DNA of 64,000 nucleotides from Chaetorhynchus papuensis. Lineage: Eukaryota; Chordata; Aves; Passeriformes; Rhipiduridae. The first letter of the stretch is position 1. Each line of letters starts with the position of its first letter. Made by a program: the position numbers and the translations under genes. Below, piece by piece: positions 1 to 12,600 of the stretch. The stretch covers positions 62,001-126,000 of the forward strand of contig VWYX01000284.1 in assembly GCA_013396525.1 (NCBI GenBank), given 5' to 3'. The notes beneath the pieces were generated by a model. The model did not search any database. It was not told the DNA's origin and saw only the letters and a list, made by a program, of their open reading frames with translations.

Positions 1-3000
1 TGCCAGCAGCCACTGCACAGGGCTGAGGCTTGCACTCCCAAGCACCCTCCACAAAGACAGGGCGGGCATGCCATGCTGCTGCCACTGCTCCTCCAGGCAA
101 GCATCACTGCTGAAGTTGGCTACAGCCTCTGAGCAAAATGATGATCAGTTGCATTTTATTTTTATACCCTGAACTTCCATCTTTACACCAATAAGGGAAC
201 AGCTGCCTCTAATCTCTCTTCTAAATCCTGAGCCTGGTATGGCAACCTCTTGGGCATCATGGATGCTATCCTTAACTGGCCAATGAGACTCAAATGCCAG
301 CTGTTATCCTTATGGCAACTATGTGTGCCATTAGCTGTGGGTCTTTTTCTGCTGCCTGTTTAATTTTCTCAGGAGCAGTTGGGTTGCAGGAGTCAGAGAA
401 AAGCTCTGCAGTCGCTTCTCTTGCTGAAGGCTGAGATTCACTGACCAGTGGCATGCAGAGAGTTGTTTGGGGCTGCTTTGACATTAAAGGTTTCATTTTC
501 AGAGATTGTCACATGATCATCCCAACTGCTAGGGAAATTTTAAGCACAGATGACTAATGCATAGTAAGGTAACCTGTGGATTAGCTGAGCTGCTATTCCT
601 CCAGAAAGGCTGCCTTATAATAAGTCATTTAGATAAGAGCAAAGAGATGCTCTGGCCATGGAAGTGCCATGGTTTGAGTTCACCATTGCCATTAGAAACG
701 TGAAGGGGGTCTTTCTCAGCAGGATAGGCAAAATGCAGCTTTCCCACTATGGATGAGACTCAGCAAAGACTGCAGAGGTGAGGCTGTGAGAAGCCGTTCT
801 GCTCTGCAGATCTGGTCCTGCAAAAAAAATAGTCTCCATATACTCTCGGTATAATCTCCCTTTTGAAAAGTAAAGAGGGGACCTGTATCTCAAATGATTG
901 TAAAAACGTGGAAACAGATCTATCACGTGGAAATTCTTCCTTTTATCTATCGCGGAAAGGCTCAACATGGGTGAAAGAAAAATTATTTCCCTCTTCCCTG
1001 AAATTGGTAGGTAAGTATTAAAAGGCATTCCCTCTTCTTTTAGCTAACTTTTGCTAAAAGAGAGGAATTCCAAACTCTTGCTCACCACATACTTCTGTGT
1101 GGGTCAGTGGATGCAATAGTGAGTAAACCCAAACTCCTTTGATTGAATCAATGCCTGGAAAAGAGATGGGGAAATGCATTGAGCAAGTGAGGTACAGGAG
1201 AATGGGAAGAAGTAATTTTCTCTTTTTTGTCACAAAGAGGAGTTTTGTAAAGGGCTCTACAGTTGGTGCTTGTAGCCAGATAAGATTTAATACATATTCT
1301 TTCTGATGGTGATGAATTGCATTGGTCAGAAGAGATCCTTTTCCATATATGCAATACAGAAGTCTTGGAAGCAATATTTTTGGCTAAAATGACTGGAGTA
1401 GTACTAAAGCTGCAAGCTGGCAGCATGTCTTCAGAGCTAGCGGTTTGTTGACTTAATATTCCTCTTCCAGAAAAGCCTGCGTGCTGAACAAAGACCAGGC
1501 ATTGTTTGTGTTCCTGGCTCTGCACTCTTTGCTCAGACACGGAGGGGTCATTCTCATGAGTGCCCTTGCCCAGCCTTCACCCCACAGAGAATATAGTATG
1601 TTAAAATGTGAGTTATCTAAGTGATAGCGAACATCAAGAAGAGAGATTCATGCTTAAAAAATGAATTCTTCTCCTGAGTTAGATTCACCAGCCTTCTAGT
1701 CTGAGTCTACAGCCGGAACTGCTGAACACCAGCATTTCTTCATTTGAAGATGGTTCTTTTATATAAACAAATACGTGCACAGATGTATGCAGGGAGACAT
1801 CTACAAACATTTGCAATTCACTGTAGTGACAGAGGACATAATTCAAATGGCATGAGGGATGTCGAAATTATTTTGCAGAGAAAAGTGCCATAACTTCATC
1901 CTCATACAATTCCTACATATTTCACAGGGCTTCAGTTGTTGTTTAGTAATTCACAATATGAACCCTTTTAAGAAGTTGTAAAGAAGCTATTTATCTCATT
2001 TATCAGACCAGGTAACAGAAATTAAAATAGCTTCCATCCCATGCATAAGCAGGGCACCAGTCCGTTCCTGGTAGCATAACCCTGAGATGACTAGTTTTCC
2101 TCAGGGCCATGCTCCAGTGATTCATGCACAGTGTTCAGTCCATCCTACCTCCCTTCTCTCCCAGAGTCATTAGCCATTCTGTTCTATTGTAGGCACAAAG
2201 GAACTTTCCACCCACCCACACTAAACCTAAAAAAAGCCAACAGAGCCTTTGGGCCATGCATTTTCTGTGCTCAGTGTATTGATTTGTATAAACAAATATT
2301 AGTTTTATTTCCTCTGACAGCAGATTGGACTGCCAAAAGTTTTTCATGTTTATCATGCTTGTACTGGGAGCGGTTTTGCTCACCTGTGGTATCCCAAACA
2401 CGTCTTGCTTTCCAGGATAGGAAAGGATACAGAGGAGAGCAACTAAGGAAGGAATGTCACAGGCCCCTTCCACTAAATGATGGTTGGATTAAAAGGGCAA
2501 ATGCCCAACCTGCTGAAATGGAGACAGGAAAAGAAGTGAAGTTTTCCCTCCAACACCCTGTGTTGAGTAAGGGAAAAGGTCTCAGTGTCTGCTGGCAGAG
2601 TTCTGGGGCTTCTGTCTCATCTTGACCTTCCCTTTATTATTGTATGCAGATTATTTTGCTTTACCCTTAAACAGTGAGGGAAGGTGGGAAGGGTAAGTTA
2701 AGATGAAGAAGAGAAGTCAAAAAAAAAATTGAGTTTTATTATTCTTGCTCCTGGGCTTTGTCTATTATCTTGAATCACCTTGGGATTAAGTCTCCTTAGA
2801 GATATGAAGAATAGATTCCTCAGACATAATTTAATAATTTTTCCCTTTCTATTATATTAGTAAATCCCCCCACATACCTTCCTCTGAAAAGCAGATCACT
2901 CTGAAATACATCACCTGGGCTAATACTTTATTTTCAACTGCACTGGTCATGCTTGGGTACTTTGGTTCCTACTCTCCACAAGTCTGTAGATATCCAGGAA

Positions 3001-5000
3001 TACTAAAACATAAATGCAAAAGCCTTTTACATCATTTGTAGTCCTGATCTCTTAGGACAGTCAAAACCTCAGTTTTATTTACCTGCTTCTCTCTTGAGTT
3101 TTTTTCCTCAACTTGTTTGTACCAATTTTTTTCTACAATATGTTTGCATAGCAAAGACTAATCTGAAAGACTTGTTCATCAAGTGTAGCCTTTCACTATA
3201 AGCATGTCTAGTTAGAGCTGGGGTGCCCCTCTGGTTGTTCGATCGCTCATATCTGACAGCTTGTAGCTACTTCACTCAGCTTGAACAAGGAGAAAGTTGA
3301 CAGGAGGCCCTTCAAAACCCTGTTCTTCTTCTGCTGGCTTTCAAGGTAGTTCTGAGCTAGTATTTCTCTAAGAAGTAAAAGCATTTATTTTGTCTCATTA
3401 TTATAGTCATTCAAGAAGGGAAAGAAACCAGAGGGTGTGTATCTGTGCCAGCAAAGAAACATCTCTCTGATTAGTAAGCAACAAGTTCATTAATTTCCAT
3501 TTTGAAACAATGTTCTCATTACCCAGTTTTGCTTCTGCAGCTACAAATAGGTTGAGAAAGATTGAGCTGTTCATATGCAACTTAAGATGGATGCCCAAGA
3601 CATTGCCTTCTTAAATAATTGTTTTGTATTGCTGACTGATTTTTCTACTGAACGGGCACAGTTCTACGAAGCTGTGATATTCACACTTTGTCTTCAGTTC
3701 CAGGAAACTTGTGTCATGAGGATTAGACATGCTGCCATCTGCAATACAGACATTTCTATCAGTGGATGTGGCCAGGAAAACCTACTGTTTGTGAGTAATT
3801 TCTTTTAAAAATAAGTACTGTCTCTTAAAAGTGAAATGGGAGTGTGACATGTAGCTTTAAAACTAATTTTCTAGTTAGTAGCAGAAAATAACCCACATCA
3901 GTGACTATCTGTAAGGCAAATAGCATGGATATGAAGAGGGATGCTATTCTCCTTCCAGCCCAAATGCAATTTTTGAACCTCTGGTCCACAGCAGTGCTCA
4001 GACCATTGGCTGGGACCATTGGCTGTCAATTCTGAAATGCCTGCTTGAAGGTCTCCAGCTGATGGTTTCAGCTCCGTTCCCCTGTGGTGGAGTGTGAACC
4101 TCCCCTTTGTTCACATGGCAAAGAGAACCTGTATTTGCAAGGGGCCAGGGAAGGACACAGACACTCAAGCTACTAAGATGGGAAGGGAAAGCCAGCATGG
4201 GTCAGATTAGGGGTCAGGATCAGACAGTTTCCTTATCCCACAGGAACAAACTGGGCAGGCACTGAAGCCTTCATATGTGCCTCCGAATGAGGAACAGACC
4301 TTCTATGAAAAACTGCTAACTAAGGGAGTAAACCAGAGATTATAATCAGTAAAGTAATATATGACTGCTCTTCTTGTTTCTCCCTTAGCACAAGGGCTTT
4401 TTGTGCCACCAAGAGACAAATAAACTGACATCAACTCCTTAATGTACTTGCTCTAATGACAGGGCCTTTGTCACTCCTAGCTGCACTCTTGCTTTAGCTT
4501 CAGAAAGGGTTGTTACCTTTGTAAATACTGCTTGGGCAGTAATGCATTAGGCATAAAGAGTAACTGCCAATTACCATCATTTCCCACAAACCCACAAAGG
4601 GAGGAGAATTTTGTCCCCTCTGTCAGAGACAGGCCACAAAAAGATCACTGTTTCAGTGCTGGCACAATTGAGAGGGCAAGAGCCCTGTGGCCAGGAGGCT
4701 GGGGGCAGAACTAGGGCAGAAACCTCTTATAAAGGCAATAAAAAGTTCAACTACTTATAGTTTGTGAAAACGACAAGCAAATAGTCCACCTACTTAACCC
4801 CCTACTACTGTTTAACTGAGTCATTCAGTCTTAGTGTGACAAATGAATGAAAGCCTTTATTTGCAGAAATGCCAAGTGTCTGCTTGGTCTGAGAGAAACA
4901 ACCGGAGAGGTCTTTTAAGGCTCCAGTTTGCTTTCAAGGCAGGGCCAACCTTGTCTCTAAAAATTATGGCTTTCTAACAGGGCACCACTTAACATCTGGC
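1..5000. other. Intergenic sequence, no gene seen
   Basis: I see no exon, RNA gene or recognisable transposon here. The longest open frame (2131-2625, +, 164 codons) has no recognisable domain and no convincing splice or promoter context, and it overlaps an open frame on the other strand, so I treat it as chance. The one structured element is the hairpin at 1024-1071, listed separately. Confidence 0.6.
1024..1071. repeat. Imperfect inverted repeat (hairpin)
   Basis: The left arm (1024-1044) pairs with the right arm (1053-1071) across an 8-base loop. The nine base pairs next to the loop are perfect (TCTTTTAGC against GCTAAAAGA). The outer part pairs with one mismatch and two single-base bulges. 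The stem is shorter than a normal microRNA precursor, and nothing nearby suggests a transcript. It may be chance or the trace of a small DNA element. Confidence 0.5.
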
Positions 5001-8000
5001 AATTTGCACTTCTAGATCAGAGAAGTAATAAGTACTGGCACTGAAAACAGAGAAAATGTCTTCCCATGCCCATAAGTCTTCCTGTTCCATTGGCAAAATC
5101 TCAAGGACAGTCCACTGTCCACCCTCAGTCAGGGGTCAGAGTGACATTTCTGGAGTCTTGTACTACGCAAAGTCCACAGAAGAAAAATAATCCTCTTGTT
5201 GCCTTAGCTAGTGGGAGAACACAGTGTAAAGCACTCCCCTGCTTTCTGAGAGCAGGACATGTACGGGCTGCTTCAACTTCCATCTTCCAAATTGTCATTC
5301 TTACACATCTGCTAGAGCCAGTTTTATCACCAGGACTCGGAGAAAGCACAGGGGAGTCTGCTGAGCAGAGGCTACCATGGAGCCAGTCACGGGGCACTGT
5401 CCTGCAGTGATATGAAATCAAAGGAACTTATCAGGAGAGCGTAATCTGGAGGGCACATGCATGACACTGTACAGCAGGGAGTTGGGAGAAATTTGTGGAA
5501 AATTAGCAGAAGAACACAACGACTGATTGTCAAAAATAATTTCTTTACAAATAAATGACCTAATCAAAGAAAGTGGTAAGAAATACTGGCCTCTTGAACC
5601 CAGCAGTTACTCTGGGAGAGGAGAGAAATATGCTTCATTGGCTGAACCTATTCTTCATCCCCCCAAAAACCAGAGCTCTGGGGCAGCTCTTCCATAAATA
5701 TTTCACTGTACAGCTTGCTATGCAGCTTGCAGGCTGAGGCCAGTTGTGTAGCCATTCCTGTCCCCAAGGGCCTGATTCACCACAGCCCATGTAAATCAGT
5801 AAGAAATACTCTCACGGGAAAATGAGGTCTTGAAAAAGGCTCTGAATACAGCAGATAAATCAGCAGTAGTGTTGGCATTGCATAAAGGGCAGGGTGAATA
5901 ATAATAGCAACAAAAAACTCCCATCATCCTTAAAACGTGGCATGGCTTAGGCTTTGCACCAAGACAGTTTTTCAGGAGAGATTTAAATGTTTTGAAGGAA
6001 AGCTCAGCAGGGCAATCATGCAGGGAGCTACTAAAAGGCTCTGTTTCAGCTGCAGCCCTGCATGTTGGGCTCTGGCTGAGGATGCTGCCACAGAGCATGG
6101 CCTCTTCAGCACTTCTGCATGCATCTCCAAGCATGTACATCCTCTAGTCCACCACCCTGTTGCATGTGGTTCAATCCGTACTGGGGGGCTGTGAAAACTG
6201 AAACCCACTCCTCAGCAGCTTGTAAAAAGATGCCTCCAACAACCTGCACTGAGGCCAGCTCTTGCTCCCCTTTCTGGCAGCCACCTTGGCCATTTTCAGC
6301 TCAGTGAATGATGACTTTTCATATGAAAATTCAAGCCTGGAGCTGGAAGCTCCCACCATCCAACCTCACCCTCCACACTCTTGTTGCAGCATGTTGCCAG
6401 AATTTTCTTTGCAGACCCCAGCCATGCTCCTACTGGCCAATGTATTCCCAGAAAATTCTCTCTGTATCCCTTCAGGGAAACCAGAGAGGGATATATTACT
6501 ACAGCCATCTACACTGTGCACTGGCTCTTTGGAGTCTGGACAGACTGCAATATTCTCAAACATTCTTGAATTATTTTTTAATGTCTTCAACAGCTAATTC
6601 TTGGTCTGTATCCTGCTTCACTGAGTGCTGTACATCTCTTAAGTCATGCATGCTAATGATCATCTCCTCTGGATTTTACAGCTAGTAGTGGTGAAAGATG
6701 AAAGCCCAATATTGCCTATTATACTGGGGCTACAGTCAGATATTAAAAGAAAAAAACCCCTTCAAGATGACATCTGTTGTAGCCAAAGTTCATATATTCC
6801 TTTATGAAAATTCAACTACATTAAAAAAAGACTTTGCAATAGATGAAGGATGATTCACATTTAAATATACAGCTGAAAGCCACTCAAAATTCTCTCTTTT
6901 CTTTACTTCCTGCTGTTTTGTGAGTCCAGCGAAAGAAGAACTATGATCAGTGATAATAAATCTCCATTTTCTCACCTTGCCCTTCAGCATTTCATCAGAG
7001 ATAACAGTAAAATCTGGTGCTCTTTTGACATCACACAAACAGCATTCCCTGGCTCTCTTCTCCTCTCTCCAGCCTGCTTTATCTTTCACTGCTCAGCAAA
7101 TCTTCACACAAAACTAATGTTTAGCTGCAAAAAAAGAAGGATATGGAGGGTATGAATGAATACAGAAAGTAGCAAGATTGTTGCTGAATGGCCATTTTTG
7201 GAGAAATTGGCCCTGTTACAGTGGTTAGTGAACAGCTGCTTCCCAGCTGAGATTTATCATCTAAAGAAAAGGTGATACAAAATTTAGCAAAAGCCGTAGA
7301 GGCTATGAAAACTGGAGGGCTTCTTTCTGGCTGCACATTGGAAGTGCACGAGCCTAGGCATTCACATCCCAGAAAAGGATGCCCGGGTGTGTGTGAGTAG
7401 CAGACCTGCTCCCTGCAGCTCCCACTGGGAACGATCTGCTTGCAGTGAAGGGATGATGCTCTGAGTGCCAACTACTAGAAGAAAGCAAAGCAGAAGGCCT
7501 GAGGCAAGTGCCCAGATTGATGTCTAGCACAGTCTCCTGTATCACTGAGCTGCAGAAATAGGTCAGAAACTTGAGAGACTGTAGCGTTTCTATCCAAAGT
7601 AGCAAGTGCTTCCTCAGACAATCCCTGACTTACAGCTCTTGTTGTACCCTTTTCTCTCGGTCACTTCAGTCCCATGGTTACTTTGGCTAACATCCAAAGC
7701 CAATCTGTGTCTCCTGCTCCACCTATGCAATGCCTCAGGCTGAGGTGGAAACTGGAAAGATATATGGATTATAGGAGAGGGTTGGGTGCTACTGAAATCA
7801 TCACTCTCTTCCCTTTTGAATGCCTGCAGCACCAAATGAGGTGGGACCATCCTTTCATGGACTCATGTCTTCATTATGTGTTTCTGAGGAATTTGCCGTC
7901 ATTCAGAATGAAGTAATTGCAGTTTTGTGGGGGAAGATTAGCCTCCTAAGACCCAACACACCTCCAAAGCAGCCATGACTGGATTGGGTATGAGTTGGTG

Positions 8001-9480
8001 GCATGTGACAGTGGGTTGTAGGAATGAGATGGGGAGTATCACACTCACGTAGCTATCCTATAAAAACCATGGAAGAGAAGAATTGGGGCTAGGACCCCAC
8101 AGACAGGAGAGCCAATGGAGAGAAGCAGGCACACATAAAAGCCATTACCCAGGACTAAGCTCGGTTTTGTGCAACACGAACATCTTGCTTACATTGCCAG
8201 TTGAAATGGGAGGTTTTGTCTGCTGGAAGCAAGGAGGCCAATACATAGGGTTTTTTCTAATTATTATGCCATTCAGTTTTCATGTGCCCATGAGTTTCAC
8301 AGCAGGGCGTGATCCTCAGGGAGAATGCTTGATGGGGGTCCTGCAAGGCTCCAGCCCAGGAATATGGTGGTAAGGGAAGCCATGCCAAATATGCTGCACC
8401 AAGCACAAGAAGCAGGATGCCAGCCAAGAACCATGAAAACTACTTTGAAGTTAAGTCCAGGGGTTTTTTGTGCTTTTCTCTCATGTCACAGGATCTTCTG
8501 GCTTCTGAGGTTTTTATGACTGCTCTGATAATTGAATGAATCTTGGTGGAAATAAAAATGTTATTTACAAAAATTCCTTACAAAAAAAAGTGACAATTAA
8601 CTGCCGTATTTTTTTCCACATCATACACTGCAATCACAACTACCAGAGCTCTGATTAAAACCAAAGGCCACCCCTGCAGATACATGGGGAAAATCACTCC
8701 AGGTCTCTTGCAAATTGCAATTTCGCAAGCTGGCAACCCACCAAAGCACCCCAGCTCAGGTCTGGCCAATAAAAGCACAGGAACAGCTTTTTCATGTCTT
8801 TCTCTACTAAAGTTTGGTGTTAATGGAACAGAACATTCCAATAACCTTTTAAAAGGTTGGACTAATTCAATTCTTTGGGTTGGAGAGAGCCAAGCTGCAT
8901 TAATAAGGTTATTGGGTAATAAGCAAAAGGAGTGACATAGAAGGGAGCGAGGTGGTGGTTTAAGGTGTTTTCATGTAGCAGTTGGTATAAAAAGACAGAT
9001 GAGCTGAAAGGTGGGAGGTTTAGCTTGCTGACAGGAGACAGACACCCACAAAGTTGTGTGCTCTCCCTTGCATGATCAGTCCCTGAGCCAGGCCGCACCT
9101 GCATAGCTCCAGTACTATCATCCTGGGATGAGAGGGATATGTGGGGATGAATAATTCAGCTGCAAATCAGCTCTCCAACTGTGCTGCATTTTTTTTCCTG
9201 GGATGCTATTTTTAATTTAGATACTCCCACGTGTGTGTTTGGTGGATTAGAGGCATATGAGAAATAGAAGAAGGTGGCTGACGCAGGCAGGTAGCAGAGC
9301 CTGGGGGTGGCAGGGGTTGAGCCAACACTGGTCTAGAGCAGGTCCAATGCCACCTCCCTGACGAGGGCGGCATGGGCCTGAGCATCTCTGAGCCCTACTG
9401 ACTTTGGTGGGTGCTGAAAAAGCTCAGCACTGCTTGCTTGGATTTATACCACTGTGTCGGCCATCACAAAGAAACAATGC
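5001..9480. other. Intergenic sequence, no gene seen
   Basis: Unique-looking sequence, somewhat less AT-rich at 5-6.6 kb, where many short overlapping open frames occur on both strands. None shows a recognisable family. A perfect 16-base palindrome (AACCTTTTAAAAGGTT) lies at 8843-8858; palindromes of this size arise by chance in AT-rich DNA. Confidence 0.55.
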
Positions 9481-9499
9481 AGGTGCCTGTTCAGTTATA

Positions 9500-9660
9500 G
9501 ACAGAGCTGGATGTCAGGGTATCTGGGTTCAGTTTTGAGGTCTGCTACTTATCTCCTTTCCACAAACCTTGTAAATCCTCTCTCTTGTAGTTCCAGATTT
9601 GTTAGTGGAAGAACTGTTACCACTGTTTCCTTTGTTCTGCCTCACTTTCCTCTGGGGAAG
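9500..9660 (+). repeat. Possible MIR-type SINE remnant
   Basis: The order of short motifs resembles an old tRNA-derived MIR core: 'gtatctgggttcag', then 'tctgctacttatct', then 'ccttgtaaatcctctct', and further on 'gcctcactttcctc'. These follow the MIR consensus order (TGGGTTC, CTGCCACTTAC, CCTTGGGCAAGT, CTCAGTTTCCTC) with much divergence and an apparent insertion in the middle. The match is from memory of the consensus, so this is a weak call. Confidence 0.3.
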
Positions 9661-12600
9661 AAACCATCGCTGATTGTTTATGGCTACAGAAGATAACTCA
9701 GGTGAGAGCCTCTTCTGCTGTAAGGTGGCATCTTCCTATTGTATTTTTTATTCACAAACATCAAAAGGAGAGAGTCACCAAAATTGTTTAAGAGGAAGTA
9801 GAAAATTTTTACCTGCAGCAGCTCAATGAGGAGATGAGGGACTGTAGGATACAATGGGGTAGAAAAAGCTGCCTACTTGGAAAAATGCAGAACTATCATT
9901 ACACGATCATCTTTGTGAGAATCCAGACTTCTGGAAGAGATTGGCTGGCATTTTGATTTGTTCACTAGCTCCTACAGATAATAAAAACATAGATCAATCC
10001 ATAAAGAAAATCCTGTCCTGTCCAAGAATCTTTCCTTTTACCCCTTTCTGTACATACAGTATCCAGTCGATTATTAATAATAACTGCTTTTACAAGTCTA
10101 GAGGGCTTTGGCAGATCCCTAGCTAGTAAAGGCATTCAGGTCTTCCTGGGGACTCAAGGAAACTGATGTTTAGAGTAGTTCACTCCTTGTTAGGTGATAC
10201 AGAGTCTCAAGTCTTCAGCTGTAAATCACTGCATATGGGGAACGTCTTAAATATGAGATGAGGGAAGTATTTGAAAACAAAAAATTAATTAACTATTGTG
10301 TGATCATTCTAGCAGATCATTACTGCTAGGGTTGTGGAAAGTGCCCATGCTTTCAAGGCATGATGCACTGTGCTACCTCTTCTCAGTATCTAAATAAAGG
10401 TCTAATTTATAAAAAGCCCTTTACTTCTTACTATAATTCTTGATCTTTGTGATCAAGAAAACCCTGGACTATTGCTTAATTACTCAGTTCTTTGACAGGA
10501 AAATTATATGCTGCACCCAGATTTTGGGGGGAAGACAGCAAAACAGAAAATGTTGTGATGTAGCAGTGATGAAGAAGCCAACATCCTTTGCAACAGAAAT
10601 TTCATAACTAATGGTTCACAAAGCCTGGTGATCAGTTTTAACCATATGATATCCAGGAGACTGTGACAAAAAAAAAAAAAAACATTCTCAGTTACACTCT
10701 GTTCAGTAAGTAGGTAATTAGCCAAACAGGTCGATGTCTAATAAGCTCCATTTATCACACACCTTTGGCCTCCTGGCTTCTGGGAAAAACAAGTACCAAC
10801 AAGTACACACCACATGGTGGCTTCTCACACCAACATTTTACAAAGAGTAGCTACAATTTTGAAACACAAAACAACATGCCAGACAAAGGTTTCTCTTTCT
10901 TTCCTAAAACATGAATTTAATCTCCAAAAACTGCACTTGCTTGAAGTCCCTAAAGAGCAAGTCTATAAGCATTGAAAAGGAATCTGGCTCAAGATTTGGA
11001 ACCCTTGGAGGCATTAAGGCAGGAATGAATTGCTTTTCATATCATTAGAAAGCCAAGACTGTCTACTTTCCCATGGAATATAAAGCATTCTGTTTGCAGA
11101 TGGTACTTCACAAGAGACCGAGCCATAGCACTGACCAGTGTGTTTTGCATATGCACTACAGACTACTAGAGTTTCTAAATCATTATCAAAAACTTAATTA
11201 TTTTCTTTTCTCTAATGGCACATCTAAAGGCACGATGCAGATTTCATAGATGTCTTTTCACCTACCTAATTCTCCATCATGCCTTCCAGATTTTTGGAAA
11301 GTTGTTGGCACGTAAATTTTGCTTTCTAGCTGTTCTTGTCCAGTTTTGTCAAAGCTCAGATGAATAGAGAGACAGCCATCATCCAGCTTCCAACCTGTGA
11401 ATAAGCTGTAGTACAGTCACTTGGTAGACTTCTATCAGGACAGCGTGCTGCCAGGCACCCCATGTCCTGCAGTGCAAAAACTGCTGCTGAATGATTGTCC
11501 ACAGTGTCCTGTGGGAAGTGCCCTGTGTTGGATTAACACCTCAGCCTCAAGCAGGCAAGTGCAGGTTTGGGTTTAAACCCTTGGTATAGGACAGAAGTGA
11601 GGAGTACTTCGATGGAAGCCTGAAAGGAGTAAGAAGTACTCCTCAATTCTTCTGCCATTCTTTATACAAACAATGGCTTGTTTTTAATCCACATACAGCA
11701 AAACACTTTAATAAAGAACAGGCACTCAATAGCCTGGACAGGCCTTAAGAAATCTTAGCATTATGTTCATGCAAAAGCAGTGCTAATGTGGGCTGGTGAT
11801 CCCAGTTGTCAAGCCACCTTCTAATCTTAACTCCTCTAGTGGGCTTTTGCATGTTAAAGAGTACAAAACAATATTTAAATTAACATAAGGTTAACAGTGT
11901 AAGTATTTGGTTTGCAAAACATATGTAAAAACTGCAAACATTACATGCTCTGCTTAGGCTTGGGAGTGTTAACAAGAAAAAATTCATCCAAAAAACCTTT
12001 AGAAGTAAGAATCAAAAGCACGAATCTGACTGTATAAGTAATACACAGAGTACCTGAATGGTTTTTTGGTATTTTGTTCATTTCATGCAAAGTCTTTTTC
12101 ACAATTTCAAGCTGAACAAAAAAAAAAAAAAAAGTGGAATGCAACTCCTGAAGCAACCCTGTACTTCTCATGCAGGACACAATGACAGGAGACACAAACA
12201 GGTGACCACAGCATCCCTCTGGGTCTGCATAACTAGAAGTGAAAATTTCCTTGCATTCCAGAATAAAATTTGGCATGGCTGAGTTTATTTATGGCAATGG
12301 AATCTTTAATGAGCCATACTCTCCAAAGACACACTCTCAACTGTTAAAAGAAAGTTGCACTCATTTAAAAAGTCTTATATTGTTGAAATAGAACTACTTA
12401 ACATTTAAAATATACTTTCTAATTTTAGCTATATAATACAAATCTCGAACATATTCTATTAAGAAGCAATATACTCCCCATTTTCGTATTCAGGTTTTGT
12501 GACATCTTTTTCCTATAATTTCAACTACAAAGAGAAAATGAGTGGCAGGTTTCATAACATCAAATCCTGAAAAGGAGGTGTTAATTGGTATTTAAGAATT

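Noticed and set aside
2131..2625. 164-codon open frame (+)
   Set aside because: No recognisable domain, no splice or promoter context, and an overlapping open frame on the opposite strand. Most likely chance.
6262..6685. Overlapping 111- and 125-codon frames (+)
   Set aside because: Two frames overlap with no recognisable protein and no exon signals. Treated as chance open frames in moderately GC-rich intergenic DNA.
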